Shown here piece after piece: positions 28,501-40,500 of a stretch of 64,000 nt of DNA (position 1 is the first letter of the stretch; each line of letters opens with the position of its first letter). The translations under genes and the position numbers were made by a program. The notes below the pieces were generated by a model. That model was not told the DNA's origin. It searched no databases and was given only the letters and a program-made list of their open reading frames with translations. The stretch comes from Siphonodentalium dalli. Its lineage: Eukaryota > Mollusca > Scaphopoda > Gadilida > Siphonodentaliidae. The stretch is taken from NCBI GenBank assembly GCA_032622095.1, contig CP136064.1, positions 192,541,948-192,605,947 of the forward strand, given 5' to 3'.

Positions 28501-31500
28501 GCTTCATCACACGTTTCTTTGTGTTGTTTGGTTAAGTCAGCGATAACATTCTCTTTCTCACTATAACAAATTTGGTGATTCTCGATATCTTTTTTCAATT
28601 CCCCTATTTGCAGCTCCAGTTCTGATATATGTGACAAGTTTTCATTCCTTGTATTGTCAAGTTCTCCAACTTTCTTCAGCAGCTCTTCCTTTTCATTGCT
28701 CAATGATTCTACCAAAACATTGGTTTCAGATAACTGTTTGTTGAGAGATGAGATTATCTCACCATTGGAACTAATTTCTGACTTCAGAGATGAATGCAAA
28801 GTGGAAGCTTCATCCGACATCTCTTTGTGTAGCTTGGTAAACTCAGAAAAGTCGTTCTCTTTCTTGAATAATTGATGTTGAAGGTCGTCAATCTCTTTTT
28901 TCAACTCTGCATTCTGAAGTTCTATTTGTGAGATGTGATTCAAATTCATACTCCTGGTGTTATCAAGTTCTCCAACATTCGTAAGTAAGCTTTCCTTTTC
29001 ACTGCTGAGTGAATTCACAGTAACATTAACTTCTGACAGCTGGTTGTTAAGAGAAGAGATCTTGTCATCCTTGAAACTGATTTCTGACTTCAAAGTCGTC
29101 TGGAAAGCTGTGGCTTCATCCGACATCTCTTTGTGTTGTTCAGTTAAATCAGAAAAGTTGTTCTCTTTCTTGACTAATTGAAGTTGAAGGTCGTCAATCT
29201 CTTTTTTCAACTCTGCATTCTGAAGTTCTATTTGTGAAATGTGATTGAAATTCATAATCCTGGTGTTATCAAGTTCTCCAACATTCGTAAGTAAGCTTTC
29301 CTTATCACTGCTGAGTGAATTCACAGTAACATTAACTTCTGACAGCTGGTTGTTAAGAGAAGAGATATTATCATCCTTGGAACTGATTTCGGACTTCAAA
29401 GTCGTCTGGATAGATGTGGCTTCATCCGACATATCTTTGTGTAGTTTAGTTAAATCAGACAAGTCGTTCTCTTTCTTGAATAATTGATGTTGAAGGTTGT
29501 CAATCTCATTTTTCAACTCTGCATTCTGAAGTTCTATTTGTGAGATGTGATTCAAATTCATAATCCTGGTGTTATCAAGTTCTCCAACATTCATAAGTAA
29601 GCTTTCCTTTTCACTGCTGAGTGAATTCACAGTGACATTAGTTTCTGATAGCTGGTTGTTAAGAGAAGAGATCATGTCATCCTTGGAACCGATTTCTGAC
29701 TTCAAAGACATCTGGAAAGCTACGGCTTCATCGGACATCTCTTTGTGTTGTTTAGTTAAATCAGAAAAGTTGTTCTCTTTCTTGACTAATTGAAGTTGAA
29801 GGTCGTCAATCTCTTTTTTCAACTGTGCATTCTGGAGTTCTAGTTGCGAGATGTGATTCAAATTCATACTCCTGGTGTTATCAAGTTCTCTAATATTCGT
29901 AAGTAAGCTTTCCTTTTCACTGCTGAGTGAATTCACAGTGACATTAGTTTCTGATAGCTGGTTGTTAAGAGAAGCGATCATGTCATTCTTGGAACTGATC
30001 TCGGACTTCAAAGTTATCTGGAAAGCTGTGGCTTCATCAAGTTCATGAGACATATCTTTGTGTAGTTTTGTTAACTCAGTATCTTTCTTGCTCATATGAG
30101 TTTCATAGTCCTCAACTTCTTTCTTCAATGAGTCAATCTGCTTCTCTAGTTGAGAGATATGTGTGAAGTTTTCATTCTTCAAATTATCGAGCTCTCCAAC
30201 TTTGATCAACAAGTCTTTCTTCTCACTTGTCATAGTATTCATATTAATATTCACTGTAGTTAGGTCGTTCCTGAGAGCGAGTATGAGGTCATCCTTCACA
30301 CCAATTTCATTCTGCATGGATGATTGCATAGATGCGGTTCTATCTGACGTCTCTACATGTGATGATTTCAGCTCAACGATGTTACCCTTGTAAGATTCCA
30401 CTTCTTTTTGATAATCCGAAATTTGAGTTTTCAGATTATCAATACAATCATCTCTGCCAGCCAACATCTGAAACAGATATAAGAATCAATATTAAAATTT
30501 ATATCTATTAGAAAATATAAACTGGAATTGAACTTTGAACATATATGAACATATGAAGGACTGGAGTGGGAACTCACAGGCTAGGGTTTTGAATACTGAT
30601 TTGGGCAATACAATTCAGAAATCAATTTATTGTGTCCCAATATGGTGTAATTCAGAACATATATCATAAAATCTAATTCATTTCATGAATGGGTCATTTA
30701 TACTTTTACACCTTGTTGTTAACATTATCATATTATAATAAATGTAAAGTGTAAAAAAAACAGTGACTCACTCACACTTCGATTCACTTGATACAATTTA
30801 TACACCATAGTCCAGGGAAATTTCCAGGGCTGTTACAGGTATGGGCGCCCAAACTGAGAAGCCCAAATGACCCCAACTTCCTAGAGGACAGTATTGAGTC
30901 AACCTGAATTTTCAAGGCAATTCAACAATATGCGATGTAAATAAAAAATATGCAGTTGCAATACAGCCTTCATTTGCATGTTAAATTTTTAAATCAGAAA
31001 TATTATGTCATATTTATAATATATGCGTCTGTATCTGTGTTGGTTATGTGGAGAAGCCATATTTTAAAGTTATATTGGGATACCGGTACATATCCTCTGC
31101 TGGAAACAGGTGTCCCCAAATTATCTCTGGATTCTTCCCTGCCATAGTCTATTGCTCATCTGGAGGGGTTTTCAGGAAATATAAGCAGACGACATATCAT
31201 AACAAATCAGAAGGCATCCAATTTATTGGGGGAAATGTTCAGAAAATAAGTTCAAGAAATTGCCTAGAGATGATCGTTTGTTGAACTTATTATCTAAACA
31301 TTTCCTATTTAGTAGAAAAACGGTTATTCACTTCTTTAAAAAGACATCAGACTGACATTGTTCAAACCACTGTGTTAACCTAACTTTAACATATATGTTA
31401 TGACTCACCTGTACATGTTCTTGCAGGAAAGATTTGAGATGTTGTTTCTCGGTCTGTAGTTCAGAGTACTGTTGATTGCAGACAGACACTACACACGTGG

Positions 31501-34500
31501 ATTTATCGAGGTCCCCACTCAAAGAACTGACCTTATTATTAAGGTCAGTAATATAAGCATCTCTCTCGGACAGAACCTAAAACATAAATGAGAATTGTTA
31601 AAGACATATAATGGACTTGTTCGGGTTCGAGAAACTGATAAGTTAGTACTCAGGAGCTATGCCAACTGTGGGAATGTAGCATTCTACTAGCAACACCGAA
31701 AATCTCAAAGAAATCGACCATACCACTCCAAAGATATCCTCATCTTAACTATGTTTAATTGTAAGTGTTTACATATTGATTCGGGACGCGACAATCGACG
31801 ATAAACTAACGCAAAATGTTTCACCAACGAGAGTCATTGCATTTAATTATAATATAAGAATGACAGTGTGTGTATTGTAACTTTGTAGCAAACATAACTA
31901 TCTTGAAAAGAATATTCTCCATTTCTATTTGATCACCCAACCAGAGTGTTTCACATCACTTTAAATACTTTTAATACTCTCAAATGTTAAATGTCCAACA
32001 AGATTTTAGTCCAAATATTTGTTTTGTTTCACGGGCAATTTTTTTCCAAATCAGTGTGAGGGTCGGGTTTTATTTTTATTTTTTATCCCCCCATTACCCC
32101 CCTCCCTTTTAATAAATACTAGAGCTTCACGATATTGACTCAATTTATACAGACTATGGTATTGAAAATTTTATCGCGATATGACTAAATACAGTGGCTA
32201 ATTTTATTTGTCAAAATCTTCTGAATTATTTCACATAAATTTATGACCAACTCATTAGCATTCAGGACAAAAATTGACAATACACTGGCTCGATGAAGCT
32301 ACGTCACTTAACTATGCGCAGTCAAGTCGACAAACAAGGCAGAGCGTCATAGACCCAGTATCTTACTAGCTGAATATCCCTCTAATCAATGGGATCAAGT
32401 TATCAAAGGGGTTTAATTTTTTGCTTCACCTGTATGTGTCTTTCTAGGGATGATTTAAGCTGCTGTTCCTCAGCTTGTAATTCTGAGTACTGCTGCCTGC
32501 ATACAGCGACTTCAGAAACTGATACTTCTAGGTCCCCGGTCAGTGATCGGATCTTATTCCCAAGCTTCTCAATCTCATCATCATATATTCGTTTCCGCTC
32601 GTCCATCTTCTCTCTCAAAGCTGATAGCTGTTGTTCTTTGTCCTTCAATGGGAAAAACAAAATCATTTAAATTCATAAGCCAGAATATTGGCTATGCCAA
32701 ATTCTGATTGATTCCAACGTGTCAATTTGTGGTAAGATAAATCATGAAACCTGGTCACAAATCATAGTCCCTGACCTTTTCAACAAGGAATATGGATGTT
32801 AGGCAAATTATATCTTGTTATCTCAATGCAGGGTTTCCGCCAGGCCGGCTGCGGGTCCGTCCCACGGACCCATTCCCCTCACAGTCGATCTGTTTGATTC
32901 ATACACGTACCAAAAGTCAGTAGCAATATGTCGTAAAAAAAATCCGGGTGCAACGGGAGTTAAACAGAATACTGGTGAAAAACCGGGTCAAATAGCGACA
33001 TTAGATACAGCGTAATACATGTCGCGGTAACTTCAAAGAATGCCGGACTGTTGAGTGCGGATATTTTTGTGCACGGGATTCCATGCATGAAACTACTCAG
33101 ACTCGAAAACCCCGTGCTATCGTACGATTACATAATTGGATCAAAGAACACCCAATTGCTGAGTCGGGACATTTTTATGCACGTGATTTTCGTGGATGAA
33201 ACTACTCAATGTTGATCATTTATCTTATTGCTGTATTATCATTTGTTTTGAGTTCGATGTAAGTGAAGTTCCTGAAAAATACATGTGATTCTCTACGTGT
33301 GTTGATTATTATGCGTATATTGCCATGCATACTCAACAAAATCCCAAAGTGATTTATTTCACAATAATATGGAACCTGTCACAAATCAGTCTTTATAGCG
33401 GGAATTCATAGTGACAACACCATTCATTTGAGCCGTATTACATGCATGGAGGATAAACACGAACACATACCCCCCTCCAATATGGAGATAAAGTCAAAGT
33501 ACGGTCAATAATAGTTTCGTTGTCCCGCCTGGGTCCCCAAGCACAATCAACGACGCACATGTTCACATTTCCCGCCAAAACTCAATTATATTTTATAACA
33601 CGTTCGCTAAAACTCTGTTCTATAGCTGCGGTCGTCAACTGTTGGACTAATACAGACTATTGAACAAGCTACGCGTTCCGAATGAAAGATTTCGCTACCA
33701 TTCGTATTTCGCCGCTATAAATATCTCCTGCAGACAAACCCTGCAGTATGACGTCACAGGGCACAAATAGTTTTACGATTGACAGAATATATAATCCTGT
33801 CAGTTTCATTTACGCTGACGCTACTAGAAATTCTAACAAACACTTTATTCAATTCTCCTTGCTAGGTATTATTGTTCAATGCGTAGATGCTTTTCAGTGT
33901 TTAGATTCATTATACCTGTTGGAATCTTAGTGTAAGATATAAATTTGTAAACACTGTAACTCGTAGCTCGTTCATTTATATAGTCTTCAATCAGACGGCA
34001 GTCTTACGTACGTAATTACATGACTAATTATTTGGATACCATCAACAGAATTAATGCACCCACGGAAATGATCGACTTGCATAATATACGTAGCTTTGGA
34101 TTGCTTTGTGGGACACTCAGGTGCAAGAAAATGGCTACTTTTCAGTGTCAAATATTTTTTTTTTTGCCCAACAGGACGAACCATGGTCGTCCTGTCGCGT
34201 TAGGTGTTTCCCCAATACGGACTCATTAATATCCCCCTGGCGGAAACCCTGCAATGTTCTCGAGGTAAGCCAACGCATGATAATCTATATGGGTAATGGC
34301 AAACCTACATGTCAACATTTAATATCCACCATATAGGCTGGAATCCTTCAATATTGTTGCAGACCATATCGATATGGAAAATTAATTTTTCTCCATAAAT
34401 TTCAAAATAAGCCCTGCGACTGCAGTAGGCCTCGAGTGCTACAATGAATGTCTCTTTTGGACTTGGTGTAATAAGAATGGTATAGCAACATGTAAGCATA

Positions 34501-37500
34501 CCAACCAATGCAATTTGGTCTTCAAGTATACATATATAATAATGTTCAAATAAAATCACCACAATTCTAACAAGTTTTTATATATCTTCTGTAAATATAT
34601 GCCAACAGTCCTATTCATTTAGTATATTTGACCCATATGACGACGGACTTCAACAAATACAGCTATGCTCTAATTAATGGACCCCTATCATGTAGGGGTG
34701 CCACGATTAATCATATAATCGATAAACCGTTGATAAAGCCGATAATCGATTACCATTTCCATAGTCGATTAATCTGCGTTATTTATTTCAGACGTCGGAA
34801 AATGCTGGGTAATATTGAATACCGTGTTTGTTTTATACAGTTTAATCTACAACCGAAGGGTTAACAACCTTTGGTCGGGTATCAAAGAGATTCCGATAAC
34901 CTGAGTACTACTAACTTATGTTGCAAACAGTCGGCAGTTCATTTGATGCGACATGGTTACCCTTTGGGTCGTTGTATATTCTACAAATTGGTGGCACTGC
35001 AGCTTTGAAATCATGTCAACATCATTGTATATTTATACTTGACAGGTGGCACTATGTCTTTGAAATGTGCTTACTGTCACCGTGTTCAATGAAATGAATG
35101 CAATTGCCCTTGATTCTGATTGGACCAATGGGGAGTTGATTGACATTCTCTGCAATCCAGGGAACATTTTAATCAGTATATTTAGATGTTACAGTACAGG
35201 TTATCGTGTATCATGCGGTGAATGCTGACTGAAACTGGATATTATCAAATACTTAACTTGTTCTAAGTCCTGTAATTTGCGGGTGGGGGCACACGTTTGT
35301 GATTGTTATTCACGCTCTGGATTGATGAAACTTATAGTTCCCTTTTTTTAGGAACTGCCGGCCATCCGTCGTGCATTCCTACTTTTATATTGTTTGTATG
35401 TTTGGCTATTCGTAACACTGAAAGTAATCGCTACGTTTGTTCAAATGAACATACAAATATTATAACCATAACATCGCCGAGAACTGTGCTGATATTGAAT
35501 ATGTTGTGTTCATTGGTCATTAACAGTGGTTTATGATGCACTTTATTAACGTAAAAATTACATCAGCCGATGCCTCAAACAACCAGTGACAGTGCAGTTA
35601 ACCAGCACCCAGCCAATAGGCAATATTACAGAATACTTCCACTGAAGTTATTACGTACGTTTAATCGATTATAGTTGATTATTGACGACTGATTATCGAT
35701 TATCAAAATCAATAATCGTGGCACCTCTACTATCATGTGTTGCAGGCCGGTAATGATCGCCAGTCAACCGCGGCCAAGTGGTATCACTGCGAATACTATG
35801 ATGCACTTTATTAACGTAAAAATTACATCAGCCGATGCCTCAACCAGTGACAGTGCAGTTAACCAGCACCCAGCCAATAGGCAATATTACGGAATACTTC
35901 CACTGAAGTTATTAGGTACGATTAATCGATTACAGTTGATTATTGAAGACCGATTATCGATTATCAAAATCAATAATCGTGGCACCTCTACTATCATGTG
36001 GTTGCAGGCCGGTAAAGATCGCCAGTCAACCGCGGCCAAGTGGTATCACTGCGAAAACTAATGATTGACATGCTGTATCTGCTGGTAATCTTCCTGCGGT
36101 AAAGTAAAGTAAATTACTGGCACGTTAATTTTTTTTCCGACTGCTGTACACCACATTAATTTTATCATAACCGTGAACTTAATCTTTATTTTCAAGTTAA
36201 CTATACACAAAACAATATTTCAATTAGGCCAAATAAAAAAATATGTTCGGTTCTCAGTGACCGCCGCGTCCCAAAAATATGTGCGCATTGAAGCTTTTTA
36301 TTGTCATTCCAAAATAAATATATATAAACATGTATCCCGCATTCGAAATGACATATATTGAAAATATTGTGAAATGCGCAACAGTCTTGTTGAAGTTGTT
36401 GTAAGAAAACGTCAATCGAACGTTGTACTCTGCTAATTGTATGGTATGGTATGAGTAAATTCCGTCGTTGACTTGTCGGCGCACCCCCATCAGATGGGGT
36501 AGAATCCTACAATGTACTATATTATACAAACACAAATCTAATGTTTGCGGAATGTAATGTCCGGCTTCCATTTCCGCAAACGCCGGAAATTCTATTCCAT
36601 TTACCCGCAAAAACTACCAATAGAGTACACCCTACTCCGAATTGCAAATAGAGTGCTGTGATTTCTCATCTATATTTTTAGAACAATAAAAATGGCGACG
36701 TTGGTAAACGCGTGTGTTCTAACGATTGCCGAAAATAAAACACTGTTTACACGTGTACCATGGACGATCATGTCGGTTGGGCAAACTGCAACAGTTGGTG
36801 ACATGTGTTGCCAACTCATTGATACCCTCGATATACCAATGGAATCGACAGAAAGAAATGTAGCCATAACAATGAATATTGGGAAATCTAAAACAGCTGA
36901 CTTTGATAATATTTCACGTGAACTGAACGTTCAAACCTTTGCCGAACTGTTTGGTCACTTTTTTAGGTTCGAATTTCATTCAAAGTCAAGTGATCCACGT
37001 GCATGTTCCTCCAGTACTAATGACAGTGCCTCCAACACTAAGAATGCATTTTCTGTGTTGATGAATACACAAAAACTTGTCCTCCGCCCAACTTTTGAGA
37101 AGAAGAAAAACAAACGCAACGAACTCTGAGTATGTTTTGTTGAATGGTTGGATGAAGAAGGATGCGGTTTAATATGTATGTGTTATTATTTTTATTTTTA
37201 AGTATTGAACAGGGGATGTTCAGTACATGTTTTCTGATGACAGATGTTCTATAATAAAACATGTATTAAATAATAATTTGTCTTGTTCTATCCTTCACAT
37301 CCCTGCCACAGAGATGTATAAAACTGTTAAATACCATGCCCTTCCTGTATTTTAACAAACATTTTTAGGAAATAATTTAAACAAAAAAAACCTGCCTCCC
37401 GCATGGTTAAAATGTATAATAAAAAAATAAATATAAAAACCTGCCTCCCTCATGGCTTAAAGTTGTTATAAATACTAAAAATAAATACCGCCCTCCCTCA

Positions 37501-40500
37501 TCACTTTGAAAAAAAATGTGCTTGAGAACCAAACATATTTTTTTATTTGGCCTTAATAAATTGTTTACGGTTATTCAACATACGAAGTTGGTCACTGACT
37601 GATAATCGCGATTGCATCATCAATGCAGCATCACGCCACACTAGAAATAAACAAACTCGCTGGTGTGGTTATAATGCCAAGTTAAAAAAAAAAAAATTCA
37701 AATAAACATCACATGAAGAATGAGGTCTATTAAACCGCGAACGCGAGGTGGTACCACAGTAGTTTGCAGTATAATTGACTGGTTGATCGCATGAATGTGG
37801 TCGAACCATGGTAATTACCAGTGGTCAACCCCATTAAGAAGGGTTGATTAATAAGAGCATTGCTGCATCTCTGATGATCTAAACCAGTTTCACACAGGGA
37901 ACATCTGACTATCAAGCAAATCAGCTGACTCAAGTTAGAAGTTAGCCATTTTGCAATATAAACCTCTCTAAAATCTATGAATATATTTTATCGATCCTCG
38001 GATAAACAGAGGGCTGAGGCCAATATGAAAATGTAAACTATTCAATAAGGTATGTCCTGTACCTCTAATGCTTTCATCAGATCAGATTTCTGTTCAGATG
38101 CTTCAGAGAGCTGCCTTTTAAGATCAGAAACGTCTTTCTCAAGTATGCAGCCCATATTCTCTCCAATTGGAAGAGATTCATCTGAAAGGTAATTATTTTT
38201 ATTAGAAATTACTCAGCTGCTATATATGTAGGTAGACTTTTCCACAGAAGTATTCAAAATTGAAGTTTTAATGATACTGAGAATTTTTAATGTTTTGAAA
38301 TTCGAATACATCATAATTATAAGTCTTATCGACAATATCAGATATTTGAATGTAATTTTCTTTCACATATATAAATCTTGCAAAATGCAGGCTTTTTAGG
38401 TTTGGAAAATAATAAGAATCACTTCATGTTGCTCCGAGACTTAGAAGCCCATATTATCTATGGTAAGAATACATTCCTTCTACCCACCTCCAATTGTTAA
38501 ATTTTTAATGATGAGTAACCGTAAGTCAAATCTTTATGCTATTCTATCAGTCTCACATTCCCACCCACTGGGCAGAAATACTGCTGATACAAGAAAGGCA
38601 AAGGCTTGTCCTGCCGAAAAAGTCTCTCCAACCAACATCATAATACAATTTAGGTACAGTCAAGCATTGATTGAACTATTTAATGAATTAAGTTAATTAA
38701 CTGTGTAAATCATGACATCACACATCCAAAAACGGACATTTCATCGCAAAATAATGGACTACCTCGAAAATAGGGAACATGAAACAAGAATAAAACGATG
38801 TCTTTCAGGCTTATTGTTCATGATTGAGCCTATATACGTTTATTAACTCGATTTGATGTGAAGGGGTATTGGTTAATAGAAATTAAATGAGTTTGGACAT
38901 AGACTTTCTCAACTTTATTTAGCTAAATTAGTGATAGGTATGCATTAAAAGGTGTGACCCTAGTATGGATGCAAACATTGAGCATTTGTGGGAGGGTGGT
39001 GATTTTTTTAAAGCAGGTTGAATATTGTTCACATACAGGGAACTCATGCTTTCACACAGCATGCTATTATGGGATAGCCACTAAAATGGTGAGAACTCTA
39101 AATACTCACTTATATCAAGATCACACATATATTTAGGACTATTAATTTGAATATAATAGTTTTAACTACTAGCTACATGACATAACAGCCTTCCTGGCTA
39201 TTAATATTTAACACAATTGTTTTTAAACAGACATGGCTCATTCAAGCTTCCAAATTTTGTATATGTAATTTTGGAAGGAAGTATAAGATAGATTGATACA
39301 TAAACAAAATACATGTATCAACATACTATTAACGGTTACATCTGCTATAGTATTTTTAATGGCTACATGAAAATACTGTCCATGGCCCTAGTCATTTTCC
39401 AGCTGATTAAATTTTTTCCCACACAAGTGAAACAACACTCATTATTTCTACTATATCAGGAATAGACTAACACGGAATGCTCTATTCTGTTCAATGTCTA
39501 GCACATGGCTGTGTGTTTGGGACCCAAACACCGTGTTTAAAGTTGTATTTGTTATGACCTCAATACGTCTTTCTGGGACATATAATGTCTGTAGAAATGT
39601 AGTTCAAGTATTTATCAACCTATTTCGATACAGGGAAAAATTCAAAAGCATATATTATTAAGTGTATTTTGGAGCTCAAACTGCCATGTACATAGATGTA
39701 TGTGAAGTTCTTTCCTTGCACATTCTAAAGGAACGGTTATTCATGGCAAATATCGATCTCTATTGTAAACATCATGTTTTTCCATGTTTTATTAATAAGA
39801 CAATAAATTACGCTATATTCTAACAGAATCTACTTAGTTTTATTATTTTATAGTCAATTACAAACAAGGAGAAGTAGGCTTGGGATCGCATTCATATTTA
39901 TTTAGAGCTAAGTTGAAAATAAAATGAAAAAGTAAAATAAAATGAAAAGCCACCCCCCCCGCCCCTATTTTTTTCTTGCATGTCACCAGAAACACAGGTA
40001 TATATTTTTTTGGCCATATCAAAACATTTTTTAAAGACATATTATGTACTTGTTCGGGGACGCGAAACTGATAAGTTAGTATTCAGGCGCTATGACGACT
40101 GGAGGAATGTAACATTCTACTAACATCGCCGAAATTTTGAAGCAAATAGACCGTACCACTCCATAGAAAACATCTTCAGAACTATGCTCAATTGTAAATA
40201 TTTACATGTCGATTCGGGACGCATCTATCGGCGATAAACTTAAAGAAAACGATTTCGCCATCGAGAGCCACAGCATTTAATTCATATATAAGAATGACGG
40301 TGTGTGTTGTCAATTTGGATATACTATTTGTAAAAATTACTACTTTGAACAAGATTATTCTCCACTTATATTTGATCACCATACTGGAGTGTTTCACATC
40401 ACTTTAAGAAATAAAAGAACAAGAGCACCATCATGGTGGCATAATATGTCCATTGGCTGTTTTAGTGATGGGCGGTTTTGAAATTTTGACTCGGTTACGG

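Larger units (their letters stand above)
36227..37552. mobile_element. GGCC-terminated element with TTA target duplication, member 2, carries an ORF
   Basis: TTA at 36224-36226 and 37553-37555 flank GGCCAAATAAAAAAATATGT and its near-exact inverse, and GGTTCTCA continues the TIR. The length is 1,326 bp. The right side has three CCTGCCTCCC-type repeats, also present in simpler form in member 1. The PIF/Harbinger assignment rests on the TTA target and the GGCC ends only. Confidence 0.82.

Noticed and set aside
28384-30393. Plus-strand reading frames of 60-80 codons inside exon e10
   Set aside because: They recur at 306-bp spacing and are antisense shadows of the coiled-coil repeat.
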